This document shows positions 52,440 to 59,560 of a stretch of 59,560 bases of DNA, piece after piece (the stretch's first letter is position 1; every line of letters starts with the position of its first letter). The stretch covers positions 1-59,560 of the forward strand of contig JAAYUE010000006.1 of assembly GCA_012517905.1 (NCBI GenBank). Reading direction: 5' to 3'. The notes under the pieces were generated by a model that was not told the DNA's origin, did no database searches, and saw only the letters and a program-made list of their open reading frames with translations. Made by a program: the position numbers and the translations under genes. The DNA is from Clostridiales bacterium. Lineage in GTDB: Bacteria; Bacillota; Clostridia; Christensenellales; CAG-138.

Positions 52440-53369
52440 CTACTCAAATTCCTTCGGGAAATACTTGTGTAAATCGATCCATTCCCCGAGACGATAGTCC
52501 CACTCGACGGGCTGGAACTTTCCCAGACCGCTGGCCGGATGGAGCGTGATCTCTCCAAAGTAAACCTTATGGTCCGTTTCATACAAATCGATGCGCGCAA
52601 ACGGCAAATCGGCGGACAGTTGTTCCGCCAGCAGCAGCATCTCCTCAAAGCGTTCGGGTTTCGGCAGTTCGCGCGGATCGTTCGCATACTGGCGCTCAAA
52701 CGGCAGCCGCTTCCAATCGGGACTGAAAAACGTCATATGCATCTTGCTTTTCGCAGAGCGGTTGGTGCAGACCAGGATGCACCGGGCCGTTCCGCCGAAC
52801 ATGTAAAACTTATAGTCTCTTAGCTCATCATCGGAACCGTCCGCCATGTACGCCTCCGCGATGATGCGCGGCGGGATGTTTTGATACGGCCACTCGCGCC
52901 CGCCCCAGTAGTAGTTGCGGCGAAGGCTCTTTTCTATTTTTTGTCTTGCGGCGTCCAAGTCCAGCGCGCCCTTGTCGCGACAGATCACGACGCCGCCGCT
53001 GTCATGGGTGCATTTGAGCACGAACTGCCGGGGCAGACGGTCAAAATCGATCTCGTCAAAGCTGTTCCAGGGGCCGCCAACAAGAGGGATGAGATACCGA
53101 TCGCCGATGGTATTCTCGATAAACTGCCGCACGGCGAATTTATCGACCAGCGTGGGATAGAGCGGATTGTGATCCTTCGCCTTGAGCCACTGGATCTTCT
53201 CGTTGAACGACCGCGGGTTCTTCCAATCGAGCCTCTGATGGAAGTATGCGCGCCACATCGCGGAGAGATAGGGCCGGTCCGGCACCCAGTTGAGCAGCTT
53301 TCGGGAAGACAACGCAAAAAACAGCGAAGCGGATACGTTTCGATCGCGGCTATCGTGTTTGTTTTGCAT
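52440..53369 (-). CDS. TupA-like ATP-grasp protein
   Basis: 309 residues. Sequence features of the TupA-like ATP-grasp family (teichuronopeptide/polysaccharide-linked amino-acid ligases): NPRSFNEKIQWLKAKDHNPLYPTLVDKFAVRQFI, YLIPLVGGPWNSFDEIDFDRLP, FVLKCTHDSGGVVIC and ARIDLYETDHKVYFGEITLHPASG. It probably decorates a surface polymer with amino acids. ATG 53369 has GGGAGG upstream; the longer open frame upstream is on the promoter side and is rejected. It stands alone. Confidence 0.85.
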   Translation of the reverse strand: MQNKHDSRDRNVSASLFFALSSRKLLNWVPDRPYLSAMWRAYFHQRLDWKNPRSFNEKIQWLKAKDHNPLYPTLVDKFAVRQFIENTIGDRYLIPLVGGPWNSFDEIDFDRLPRQFVLKCTHDSGGVVICRDKGALDLDAARQKIEKSLRRNYYWGGREWPYQNIPPRIIAEAYMADGSDDELRDYKFYMFGGTARCILVCTNRSAKSKMHMTFFSPDWKRLPFERQYANDPRELPKPERFEEMLLLAEQLSADLPFARIDLYETDHKVYFGEITLHPASGLGKFQPVEWDYRLGEWIDLHKYFPKEFE

Positions 53370-53432
53370 CCGGACCTCCCATCGCAGCGGCCGTGCGCAT
53401 GACGTTTTATGGTCTTTTGACCGTCTGGGTAT

Positions 53433-53461
53433 AATATATCCATCGGTTCGCGGCGTGTCAA
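53433..53461 (-). promoter_or_regulatory. Promoter of the TupA-like gene
   Basis: Minus strand TTGACA (53461-53456), 17 bp, TATATT (53438-53433). Confidence 0.75.
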
Positions 53462-53542
53462 TGATGCGCGGGATCGTTTGCGTCGTTGCGCGCCCGTTCG
53501 GTCCTTTTGAAATCCCCGCTTGGATTTCATGAGATAAATCCC

Positions 53543-53572
53543 TTGACAATCTTTTTTCAGCAAGGCTAAACT
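53543..53572 (+). promoter_or_regulatory. Promoter of asnA
   Basis: TTGACA (53543-53548), 18 bp, TAAACT (53567-53572). Confidence 0.65.
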
Positions 53573-53609
53573 TATTTTGAACCCATATCGGGATTAAGGA
53601 GGAGAAAGC

Positions 53610-54617
53610 ATGTCCAAGTCGTTCATTCCGCAGGGCTACCGCTCCAAACTGGGGCTCTACGACACGCAGAACGCCATCGAAATCATCAAGACCACGTTTC
53701 TGGAGTCGCTATCGGCGGTGCTGCGCTTAAAGCGCGTGTCCGCGCCGCTGTTCGTGAATCCCGCGGAGGGGCTCAACGACAACCTCAACGGCGTGGAGCG
53801 CCCCGTCTCGTTCGACATTCCCGCCACGGGCGGCGTCGGCGAAGTGGTGCAGTCCCTCGCCAAGTGGAAGCGCTTTGCGCTCGGTCGCTACGGATTCCGC
53901 CCGGGCAAAGGGCTCGTGACCGACATGAACGCCATCCGCCGCGACGAGGCGCTGGACAACCTCCACTCCGTCTATGTCGACCAGTGGGACTGGGAGAAGG
54001 TCATCACGCCCGAGGAGCGCACCGAGGAGACGCTGCGGCAGACGGTGCTCAACATCGTGGACGCGATCTACTATACCCAGCAGGTCATCTGCGCGAAGTA
54101 CGACGTGCTCACCCCGTTCGTCAGCCGGGACGTTACCTTCGTCACCGCGCAGGAATTGCTCGATCTTTATCCCGATTGTGACCCAAAAGAACGCGAATAT
54201 CGCTTTGTCAAGCAACACCCGACGACGTTTATCATGGGCATCGGCGCGAAGCTGAGCGACGGCAAACCGCACGACGGGCGCGCGCCGGACTATGACGACT
54301 GGCAGATCAACGGGGATATCCTGTTTTACAATCCGCTGCTCGACTGCGCGTTTGAGATCTCCAGCATGGGCGTCCGCGTGGACGCTGTAACACTTGACAG
54401 CCAGCTTTCACTGGCCGGCTGCGACAGTCGGCGCGTCCTGCCGTTTCACAAGATGTTGATGGAAGGAAAGCTTCCGCAAACGATCGGTGGTGGTATCGGA
54501 CAATCCCGCCTCTGTATGCTTTTGCTCAATAAAGCCCATATCGGAGAGGTGCAGAGCTCCCTCTGGGATGCCGAGACCATGGCGCTTTGCGAGCATGCCG
54601 GTGTAACACTTTTGTAA
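53610..54617 (+). CDS. asnA: Aspartate-ammonia ligase (asparagine synthetase A)
   Basis: 335 residues. AsnA landmarks: VSAPLFVNPAEGLNDNLNGVERPVSFD, ETALxxxAKWKRFALGRYGF-type region, GLVTDMNAIRRDE, HSVYVDQWDWEKVI, and C-terminal GGGIGQSRLCMLLL. Makes asparagine from aspartate, ammonia and ATP and is related to class II synthetases. AAGGAGG precedes the ATG. The last 75 codons use more A/T-ending codons than the rest. Confidence 0.97.
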   Translation: MSKSFIPQGYRSKLGLYDTQNAIEIIKTTFLESLSAVLRLKRVSAPLFVNPAEGLNDNLNGVERPVSFDIPATGGVGEVVQSLAKWKRFALGRYGFRPGKGLVTDMNAIRRDEALDNLHSVYVDQWDWEKVITPEERTEETLRQTVLNIVDAIYYTQQVICAKYDVLTPFVSRDVTFVTAQELLDLYPDCDPKEREYRFVKQHPTTFIMGIGAKLSDGKPHDGRAPDYDDWQINGDILFYNPLLDCAFEISSMGVRVDAVTLDSQLSLAGCDSRRVLPFHKMLMEGKLPQTIGGGIGQSRLCMLLLNKAHIGEVQSSLWDAETMALCEHAGVTLL

Positions 54618-54992
54618 CGATCCGTTTTTACAGGAACCGCCGCCCAAATCGGGCGGCGGTTCTTTTTTGCAGGTTTTATTGGGCTTTGCGCGTTACATGC
54701 TAACGAGAATAACGCCCGCCCGTTTTACCGCACCTCACCGAATTGTTTCCATGTAACAATTCGTTTTTGAGGAAAACGGGAAAAGGAAGCAACACGGATG
54801 TAACAAAAAAAGCGAAACCTGCGAAAACAACTGAAAATCGGACTGAAGTTCACAAAAAAAACACGAGTATACAACTTGCAAAGCAACAACTATGTAATCC
54901 CAAACTTCTACAATATGTTACAGTGCTAAGAATATATGGAGTCCCATACGGGCGTTCACCCCGTACCCGATAGTCCAAGGAGGCAAAAAACG
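54618..54992. other. A/T-rich intergenic region with repeated TGTAACA
   Basis: 375 bp with a terminator at its left end. TGTAACA occurs at 54752-54758, 54799-54805 and reversed at 54916-54922; one-mismatch copies lie at 54613 and 54691, and two more exact copies in the asnA 3' end (54386, 54602). No convincing gene or promoter pair found. Confidence 0.6.
54634..54668 (+). terminator. Terminator of asnA
   Basis: GAACCGCCGCCC, loop AAATC, GGGCGGCGGTTC, six T. Confidence 0.93.
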
Positions 54993-57900
54993 ATGAAATG
55001 GTCGCAGATCAAACGAGCCCTCAGCCTGATGCTTTGCATCCTGATGGTGCTTGCGCTGCTTCCGACCAGCACGCTGGCGGAAGACACGCCGACAACGCCG
55101 GAAGCGACGGCAGCGCCCGCGGCAACGCCCGCGGAGACGGCAACGTCCGCACCGACCGCGGCGGCGACGGAGACGGAGACGGCAACGTCCACCCCGACCG
55201 CGACGCCCACGGCGTCCGTAACGGAGACGGCGGCGCCCGATGTGTCCGACACGCCGGACCCGGCGGAAGAGACGGCGCCCACGCCGTCGGCGGATGCGCA
55301 GGACGCCGAGGAAACGCCGCTTCCCTCCGAGAGCCCGGCGGAAGAGCTGCCGGAAGCCACGCCGGCGACGTATGTCGTTAACTTCGTGATCAACGGGGTG
55401 ACGGACGTACGGCTCCAGCAGACGGTGGAAGAGGGCGGCACTGTGAGCGCGCCCCATAATCCCGCCGTGCCGGATGGCGAAGAATTTGAAGGTCAGGTGT
55501 TCCTCTACTGGTATGCCAGATCGAACGAAGCCTATAACTTCTCAACGCCGGTCACCGGAAACCTCGTGCTCTACGCGCAGTTTGGCACGACGGACGAGGC
55601 GCCCGATGTCGAGGAGGAACCCATCGTTGCGGACGAGGAGATCCTGATGTCCGCGTTTTCGATGGAAGGCGGCATTCTGCCCGACACCACGCCGCTGTGG
55701 ACCTATACGTTTGTCGTGAATGGATCGACGGTCGACACGAAGGTCGTGGCGGACGGCGACACCCTTGACGAACCCGCGATGCCGGAGGCGCCGGAGGGAC
55801 AGACGTTCGTCGGCTGGTATACCGCGGCCGATACGCTTTTCGATTCCTTTGGCGTTCAGACTGTCACGGAGGACGGCGCGACCACGCTCACCGCGAAGTT
55901 TGAAACGGCCTACTATGTCTTTTTCCACAACCAGTTCGGTTCGGTCATCGAGACGCGCACGCCGGACGCTTCCAACGTCGTTTCCACGGCCAATGTCACG
56001 ACGCTTCAGCTTGCCTCCAATGAAGCGCTGATGGGCTGGTCCCTCACCTCCGGCGGAACGACGGACGTCGGTTCGAGCGTCACCGTAGACGGCGCGAACA
56101 TCGACCTCTATCCGATCATCGAAAACGTCATCTGGATTACGTTTGATTCCGCCGGCGGAACGTATGTGGCGCCGATGCACATCGTGCCGGGGACGGCGCT
56201 CACGCAGGCGGCCGTCACCGCGCATATTCAGGACGAAACCGGGCTTTCGACCATTGAAAAGGCCGGATATACCTTCTCGAGCTGGTCGGGGTTCACCTTC
56301 GGCAACACGCCGACGGAAAACGTCGCCCTGACCGCGAACTGGACGGCGAACACCGTCGGATACACCGTGCTGTTCTGGCAGCAGGCCGTCGTGGGCGACT
56401 CCTATGCCGTCGTTGCGTCGGACACCGTGACCAGCCGCACGGCGCTCTCCGGATCGACCGTTTCGCCCATATCCGCGGATACGTCGAAAACCTATAAAGG
56501 CTTTAACTACAACGCGACGAAGTCCGTCTCCGTCACCGTCAAGGGCGACGGCAGCACGATTCTGAACGTTTACTACGACCGCCAGATCTGGACGGTCAAT
56601 TTCCTGCTGCGCTCGCGCACGAGCAGCTATACGTACAACAACAACAACAACTATACGGTCTGGAATACGATCACCGGCCGCTATGGCTCCAAGCTGAACT
56701 ATTGGCCCGGCGCTTCGGAGGCGGACAGCTATTATTCCGGCGGCACCGGCGCATATGACTTCACAAACTGGATGATCAACGCGTCGTATAATGGAACGTA
56801 TCTGACGTATCTGGAAATCTACGACGACGGCGGATCGACCCTGTTCAACAGCGGGGTATTGAACCTGTACGGCATCTATCAATACAACGCGTCTTTGAGC
56901 TATACCATCAACCACTACCGGCAGAATCTGGACGGCTCCTGGCCGTCGTCGCCGAGCCAGGTTGCCTATGCGTACAGCAGCGGATCGTTTTTGATCAACA
57001 ACCGTTTCGAAGGGTTCACCGCGTATCTGTATCAGCGCGACGGCGGTTCCTGGAACTCGGTCGTACCGGGCAGCACATCCGTTTCCAACATCAACAATAC
57101 GCTGAACATCCGTCATACCAGGAACAGCTATAACCTGACGGTCTACAACTTCAACGTTCTGCTGAATACGACGAGCGTGCTGTATGAAAACCCGCTCGGG
57201 TCCTATCAACCCGGGCAGCCGAGCCGGCCGAGCGGCATTCCGTCCGACTATGTCTGGGCGGGCTGGTATACTACGGAGCAGGGCTATGCCGGCAGCGAGA
57301 TGGACTGGGCGCAGACGATGCCCGCGCACGACCTGATCGTGTACGGCGTGTGGAAAGCGCCGACGTTTACGGGCATTGCGCACTCGGTTTCTTACGGTTC
57401 GACCGGCGGCACGACCGTCGATCTGGGCGCCATCGAATACGGCGGAACGATCAACTCCTCCGCACTGGCAAATGCGCAGACCGCGGCAGAGGCGGACAAG
57501 CCGAACCCGACGGACACGTTCGGCGGCTGGCTCATTCTGAAAAACGGCTCGCTGGTCCTGTTTAACTCGAGCATGCAGATCTATGAAAACGTGGTGCTCT
57601 ACCCGATCTGGATCAGCACGCTGAACTATTCGATTACCTATAGCCTTGGCGAAGCGAGCGGCACCGCGCCGACGGACGGCAACACCTATGCGCCCGGCAG
57701 TCAGGCGGAGGTCAAGGCATATGCGGCCCTCCTGGTGACGCCGCCGGCGGACAAGGTGTTCATCGGCTGGCGTTCGAGCGTGGACAGCAAGATCTATTAC
57801 CCCAAGAGCGCGATTACGATCACGGCGAATACGACGCTGACCGCTGTCTGGGTCTATTCGTCCGTCTATGTCACCATCACCTACAACGGCAACGGCGGCG

Positions 57901-59560
57901 CGACCTCCGGCGGGGCGACGACGTTTACCGGCGGCGCGGTGAACAACACCTATCATACCGTGCAGGGCAACAGTTTCCTCTATACGGGAAAGGTGTTCGT
58001 CGGCTGGAATACGTCGTCTGCCGGCACGGGCGACTGGTATAGCCCGGGCGACAGCGTGCTGCTCGGCATCAGCGTCCCCGGCGCACCGGGAACGCTCTTT
58101 GCCATCTGGGAAGACGAGACGTTCGACGTAAGCGTGACGGCGACCCCGGCGGCGGGCGTCACCGCAAAGAGCGGCGCGGGCACGTATGATTACGGCACGG
58201 ACGCGACCGTGACATGGACGCTGGCAAGCGGATATGAACTGACGAGCGTGACGGACAACGGCACGCTGGTGCCCGCCGCATCCTACGCGGGCAACAGCTA
58301 CGCCATCACCGGCATCACGGAAGATCACGACATCGTGATCAATACGCAGATGACGCTCTTTACCCTGACCTATGACGGCAACGGCGGTACGGTCGGCGGC
58401 GACGCGACCTACAGCATGACGAAGACGACGGGGACGAGCTTTACCGTGGACGCCAACACGTTCACGAGAGACGGCTATTACTTCCTCGGCTGGAGCACGA
58501 CCACGGGCGCGACCGTTGCCGATCCGGCCTATGCCCCCGGCGCCAGCGTGACCATGCCGAGCGCGGACTTGACGCTGTATGCGGTCTGGGCGGCGAAGAC
58601 GGCGCTGACACTGACGGCCAACAGCGCTACCGTCAACTATGACGGGACGCTCAAGAGCGTCTCGGGCATCACGCCGAGCATCGCCGGACTGATCGTTTCC
58701 GGTACCACGGCGGGCGCAAGCGGCACGGAGCCGGGCGTGTATGCCACGAGCTTTACCAATCAGGCCGGCCTGGTGCTGACGAGTGACGACCAGGATGTGA
58801 CGGAACGCTATGCCGTGAGCTGGGCCGGCGGCGCACTGACGGTGAACCCGAAGGTGACGTATATCGTCAGCGCAACCGGCGCGGTGATTGGCACCGAGTG
58901 GGTGGCGTATGGCACGGGCGATGCGACCTATAACGTCACTCCGCCGCAGAGCGTAACTTCCGGCGGCATCAACTTCTATTGGACCGGCGCATACAATCCT
59001 GCGACGGCCAACGATTTGACCGCAAACATGACGATCACCGCGACATACGTACAGAATAAAACGCTCTTGATCACCGCCGACAGCGAAAGCTATCCCTACG
59101 ACGGCACGCAGAAATCCGTCACGACGGCCAAGCTTTCCGATCCCACTCTGCATGTAAGCGGTTATACCGTTTCCGGTAGCGGAACGAACGTGGGAACCTA
59201 TACGACCGCCGTAACGCTCGGCACGGTCGTGATCCTGAGCGGCACGACGGACGTTACCTATCAATATGATGTGTCGACCGCGACCGGTCTTCTGACGATT
59301 ACCCCCGCGACGGCAACGGCGGATTCGGACGGCTACACGGGTAAATACGACGGACAGCCGCACGGGATCACGGTGGATCCGGACGTCGACGGTTCGACGG
59401 TGCGCTACAGCCTGACCAATAGCACGAACCCGGCGGACTACACGCTGACGACGAGCCCGACGGCGACGGACTACACGACGGGGCTGACGGTGTACTTCGT
59501 GGTGACGAACCCGAACTACAACCCGGTGTTCGGCAGCGAAACGGTCACCATTAATAAGAG
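54993..59560 (+). CDS. Giant secreted InlB B-repeat / MBG repeat surface protein (5' part, runs off the window)
   Basis: ATG 54993 follows AAGGAGG (54977-54983); the frame stays open to the window edge (1522 codons). Signal peptide 1-29 (ALSLMLCILMVLALLPTSTLA), a Thr/Pro/Ala/Glu-rich region to about 125, then many Listeria-Bacteroides InlB B-repeats, recognisable by units such as FVGWYTAAD, GYTFSSWSG, YVWAGWYTT, VFIGWRSS and GYYFLGWSTT with TLTAVW-type ends. From about residue 1200 come MBG-type beta domains (LTANSATVNYDGTLKSVSG, ITADSESYPYDGTQKSV, YTGKYDGQPHGITV). It is an adhesin-like wall or matrix protein. The C-terminal anchor is outside the window. Confidence 0.88.
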   Translation, partial: MKWSQIKRALSLMLCILMVLALLPTSTLAEDTPTTPEATAAPAATPAETATSAPTAAATETETATSTPTATPTASVTETAAPDVSDTPDPAEETAPTPSADAQDAEETPLPSESPAEELPEATPATYVVNFVINGVTDVRLQQTVEEGGTVSAPHNPAVPDGEEFEGQVFLYWYARSNEAYNFSTPVTGNLVLYAQFGTTDEAPDVEEEPIVADEEILMSAFSMEGGILPDTTPLWTYTFVVNGSTVDTKVVADGDTLDEPAMPEAPEGQTFVGWYTAADTLFDSFGVQTVTEDGATTLTAKFETAYYVFFHNQFGSVIETRTPDASNVVSTANVTTLQLASNEALMGWSLTSGGTTDVGSSVTVDGANIDLYPIIENVIWITFDSAGGTYVAPMHIVPGTALTQAAVTAHIQDETGLSTIEKAGYTFSSWSGFTFGNTPTENVALTANWTANTVGYTVLFWQQAVVGDSYAVVASDTVTSRTALSGSTVSPISADTSKTYKGFNYNATKSVSVTVKGDGSTILNVYYDRQIWTVNFLLRSRTSSYTYNNNNNYTVWNTITGRYGSKLNYWPGASEADSYYSGGTGAYDFTNWMINASYNGTYLTYLEIYDDGGSTLFNSGVLNLYGIYQYNASLSYTINHYRQNLDGSWPSSPSQVAYAYSSGSFLINNRFEGFTAYLYQRDGGSWNSVVPGSTSVSNINNTLNIRHTRNSYNLTVYNFNVLLNTTSVLYENPLGSYQPGQPSRPSGIPSDYVWAGWYTTEQGYAGSEMDWAQTMPAHDLIVYGVWKAPTFTGIAHSVSYGSTGGTTVDLGAIEYGGTINSSALANAQTAAEADKPNPTDTFGGWLILKNGSLVLFNSSMQIYENVVLYPIWISTLNYSITYSLGEASGTAPTDGNTYAPGSQAEVKAYAALLVTPPADKVFIGWRSSVDSKIYYPKSAITITANTTLTAVWVYSSVYVTITYNGNGGATSGGATTFTGGAVNNTYHTVQGNSFLYTGKVFVGWNTSSAGTGDWYSPGDSVLLGISVPGAPGTLFAIWEDETFDVSVTATPAAGVTAKSGAGTYDYGTDATVTWTLASGYELTSVTDNGTLVPAASYAGNSYAITGITEDHDIVINTQMTLFTLTYDGNGGTVGGDATYSMTKTTGTSFTVDANTFTRDGYYFLGWSTTTGATVADPAYAPGASVTMPSADLTLYAVWAAKTALTLTANSATVNYDGTLKSVSGITPSIAGLIVSGTTAGASGTEPGVYATSFTNQAGLVLTSDDQDVTERYAVSWAGGALTVNPKVTYIVSATGAVIGTEWVAYGTGDATYNVTPPQSVTSGGINFYWTGAYNPATANDLTANMTITATYVQNKTLLITADSESYPYDGTQKSVTTAKLSDPTLHVSGYTVSGSGTNVGTYTTAVTLGTVVILSGTTDVTYQYDVSTATGLLTITPATATADSDGYTGKYDGQPHGITVDPDVDGSTVRYSLTNSTNPADYTLTTSPTATDYTTGLTVYFVVTNPNYNPVFGSETVTINK

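Noticed and set aside
54386-54922. TGTAACA copies considered as a CRISPR-like array
   Set aside because: Units are only seven bases, on both strands and unevenly spaced, with no spacer structure.
54743-54973. 76-codon frame in the asnA to surface-protein gap
   Set aside because: No ribosome site, no conserved features, and it crosses the TGTAACA cluster.
55542-59363. 1273-codon open frame on the minus strand opposite the giant surface protein
   Set aside because: Composition is Arg, Gly and Val rich with no recognisable domain and no ribosome site; the plus strand has a start, signal peptide and real repeats. It arises from the codon bias of the plus-strand gene.

Overview
The window is a piece of chromosome from a GC-rich Clostridia-type Bacillota, most likely an uncultured anaerobe of gut or a similar habitat. 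Grounds: firmicute-type families (YitT, YugP, GlpP, GtrA, AsnA beside AsnS, ROK regulators), sigma-A promoters and AGGAGG ribosome sites, secreted proteins with TP-rich linkers, InlB-B/MBG-repeat surface proteins, and mostly G/C third codon positions (which also open long false antisense frames). I see no rRNA, tRNA, insertion sequence, phage gene or CRISPR array.

1-11030 is a cell-surface block: a membrane-anchored D,D-carboxypeptidase, a 35-residue membrane peptide, two paralogous two-domain proteins (degenerate PIG-L/LmbE-like domain plus phosphodiester glycosidase domain), a GT14-type glycosyltransferase, a CapA-like lipoprotein and a leucine-rich-repeat lipoprotein.

11064-30699 is the most interesting part. 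It reads as a complete sulfoquinovose (SQ) catabolic locus of the transketolase type (sulfo-TK) in its sulfoacetate-forming version. The parts are: binding protein and two permeases for uptake; a GH31 enzyme with every signature residue of sulfoquinovosidases; a fucose-isomerase-like candidate SQ isomerase with a DUF4867 partner; a split transketolase; an RpiB-like isomerase lacking the ring-opening histidine; a CoA-acylating aldehyde dehydrogenase; a two-subunit ADP-forming acyl-CoA ligase; a DASS anion transporter; and a ROK repressor. Three matching 23-bp operator-like sites tie the locus together, two of them sitting on promoters. Inferred flow: SQ -> 6-deoxy-6-sulfofructose -> 4-deoxy-4-sulfoerythrose -> sulfoerythrulose -> sulfoacetaldehyde -> sulfoacetyl-CoA -> sulfoacetate + ATP, with two xylulose 5-phosphate entering central metabolism. 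Embedded in the locus (19164-22272) is a divergent nagA-like/nagB-like/Gfo-Idh-MocA trio of unknown substrate.

31034-35033 is an amino-sugar operon (canonical NagA, a cytosolic CBM9-like protein, canonical NagB, a ROK-type kinase). 35140-38206 is ppk-ppx for polyphosphate. 38405-41630 holds a GlpP-like antiterminator divergent from a malate/lactate dehydrogenase plus malic enzyme operon whose leader carries a terminator hairpin. 41856-54617 is mixed housekeeping: diguanylate cyclase, a GtrA protein with no canonical start codon, YitT, an M29 aminopeptidase, YugP, AsnS, a GNAT-like protein, a third phosphodiester glycosidase, DeoD, a TupA-like ATP-grasp protein and AsnA. From 54993 to the right edge runs the first 1522 codons of a giant secreted InlB-B/MBG repeat protein, still open at the window end.
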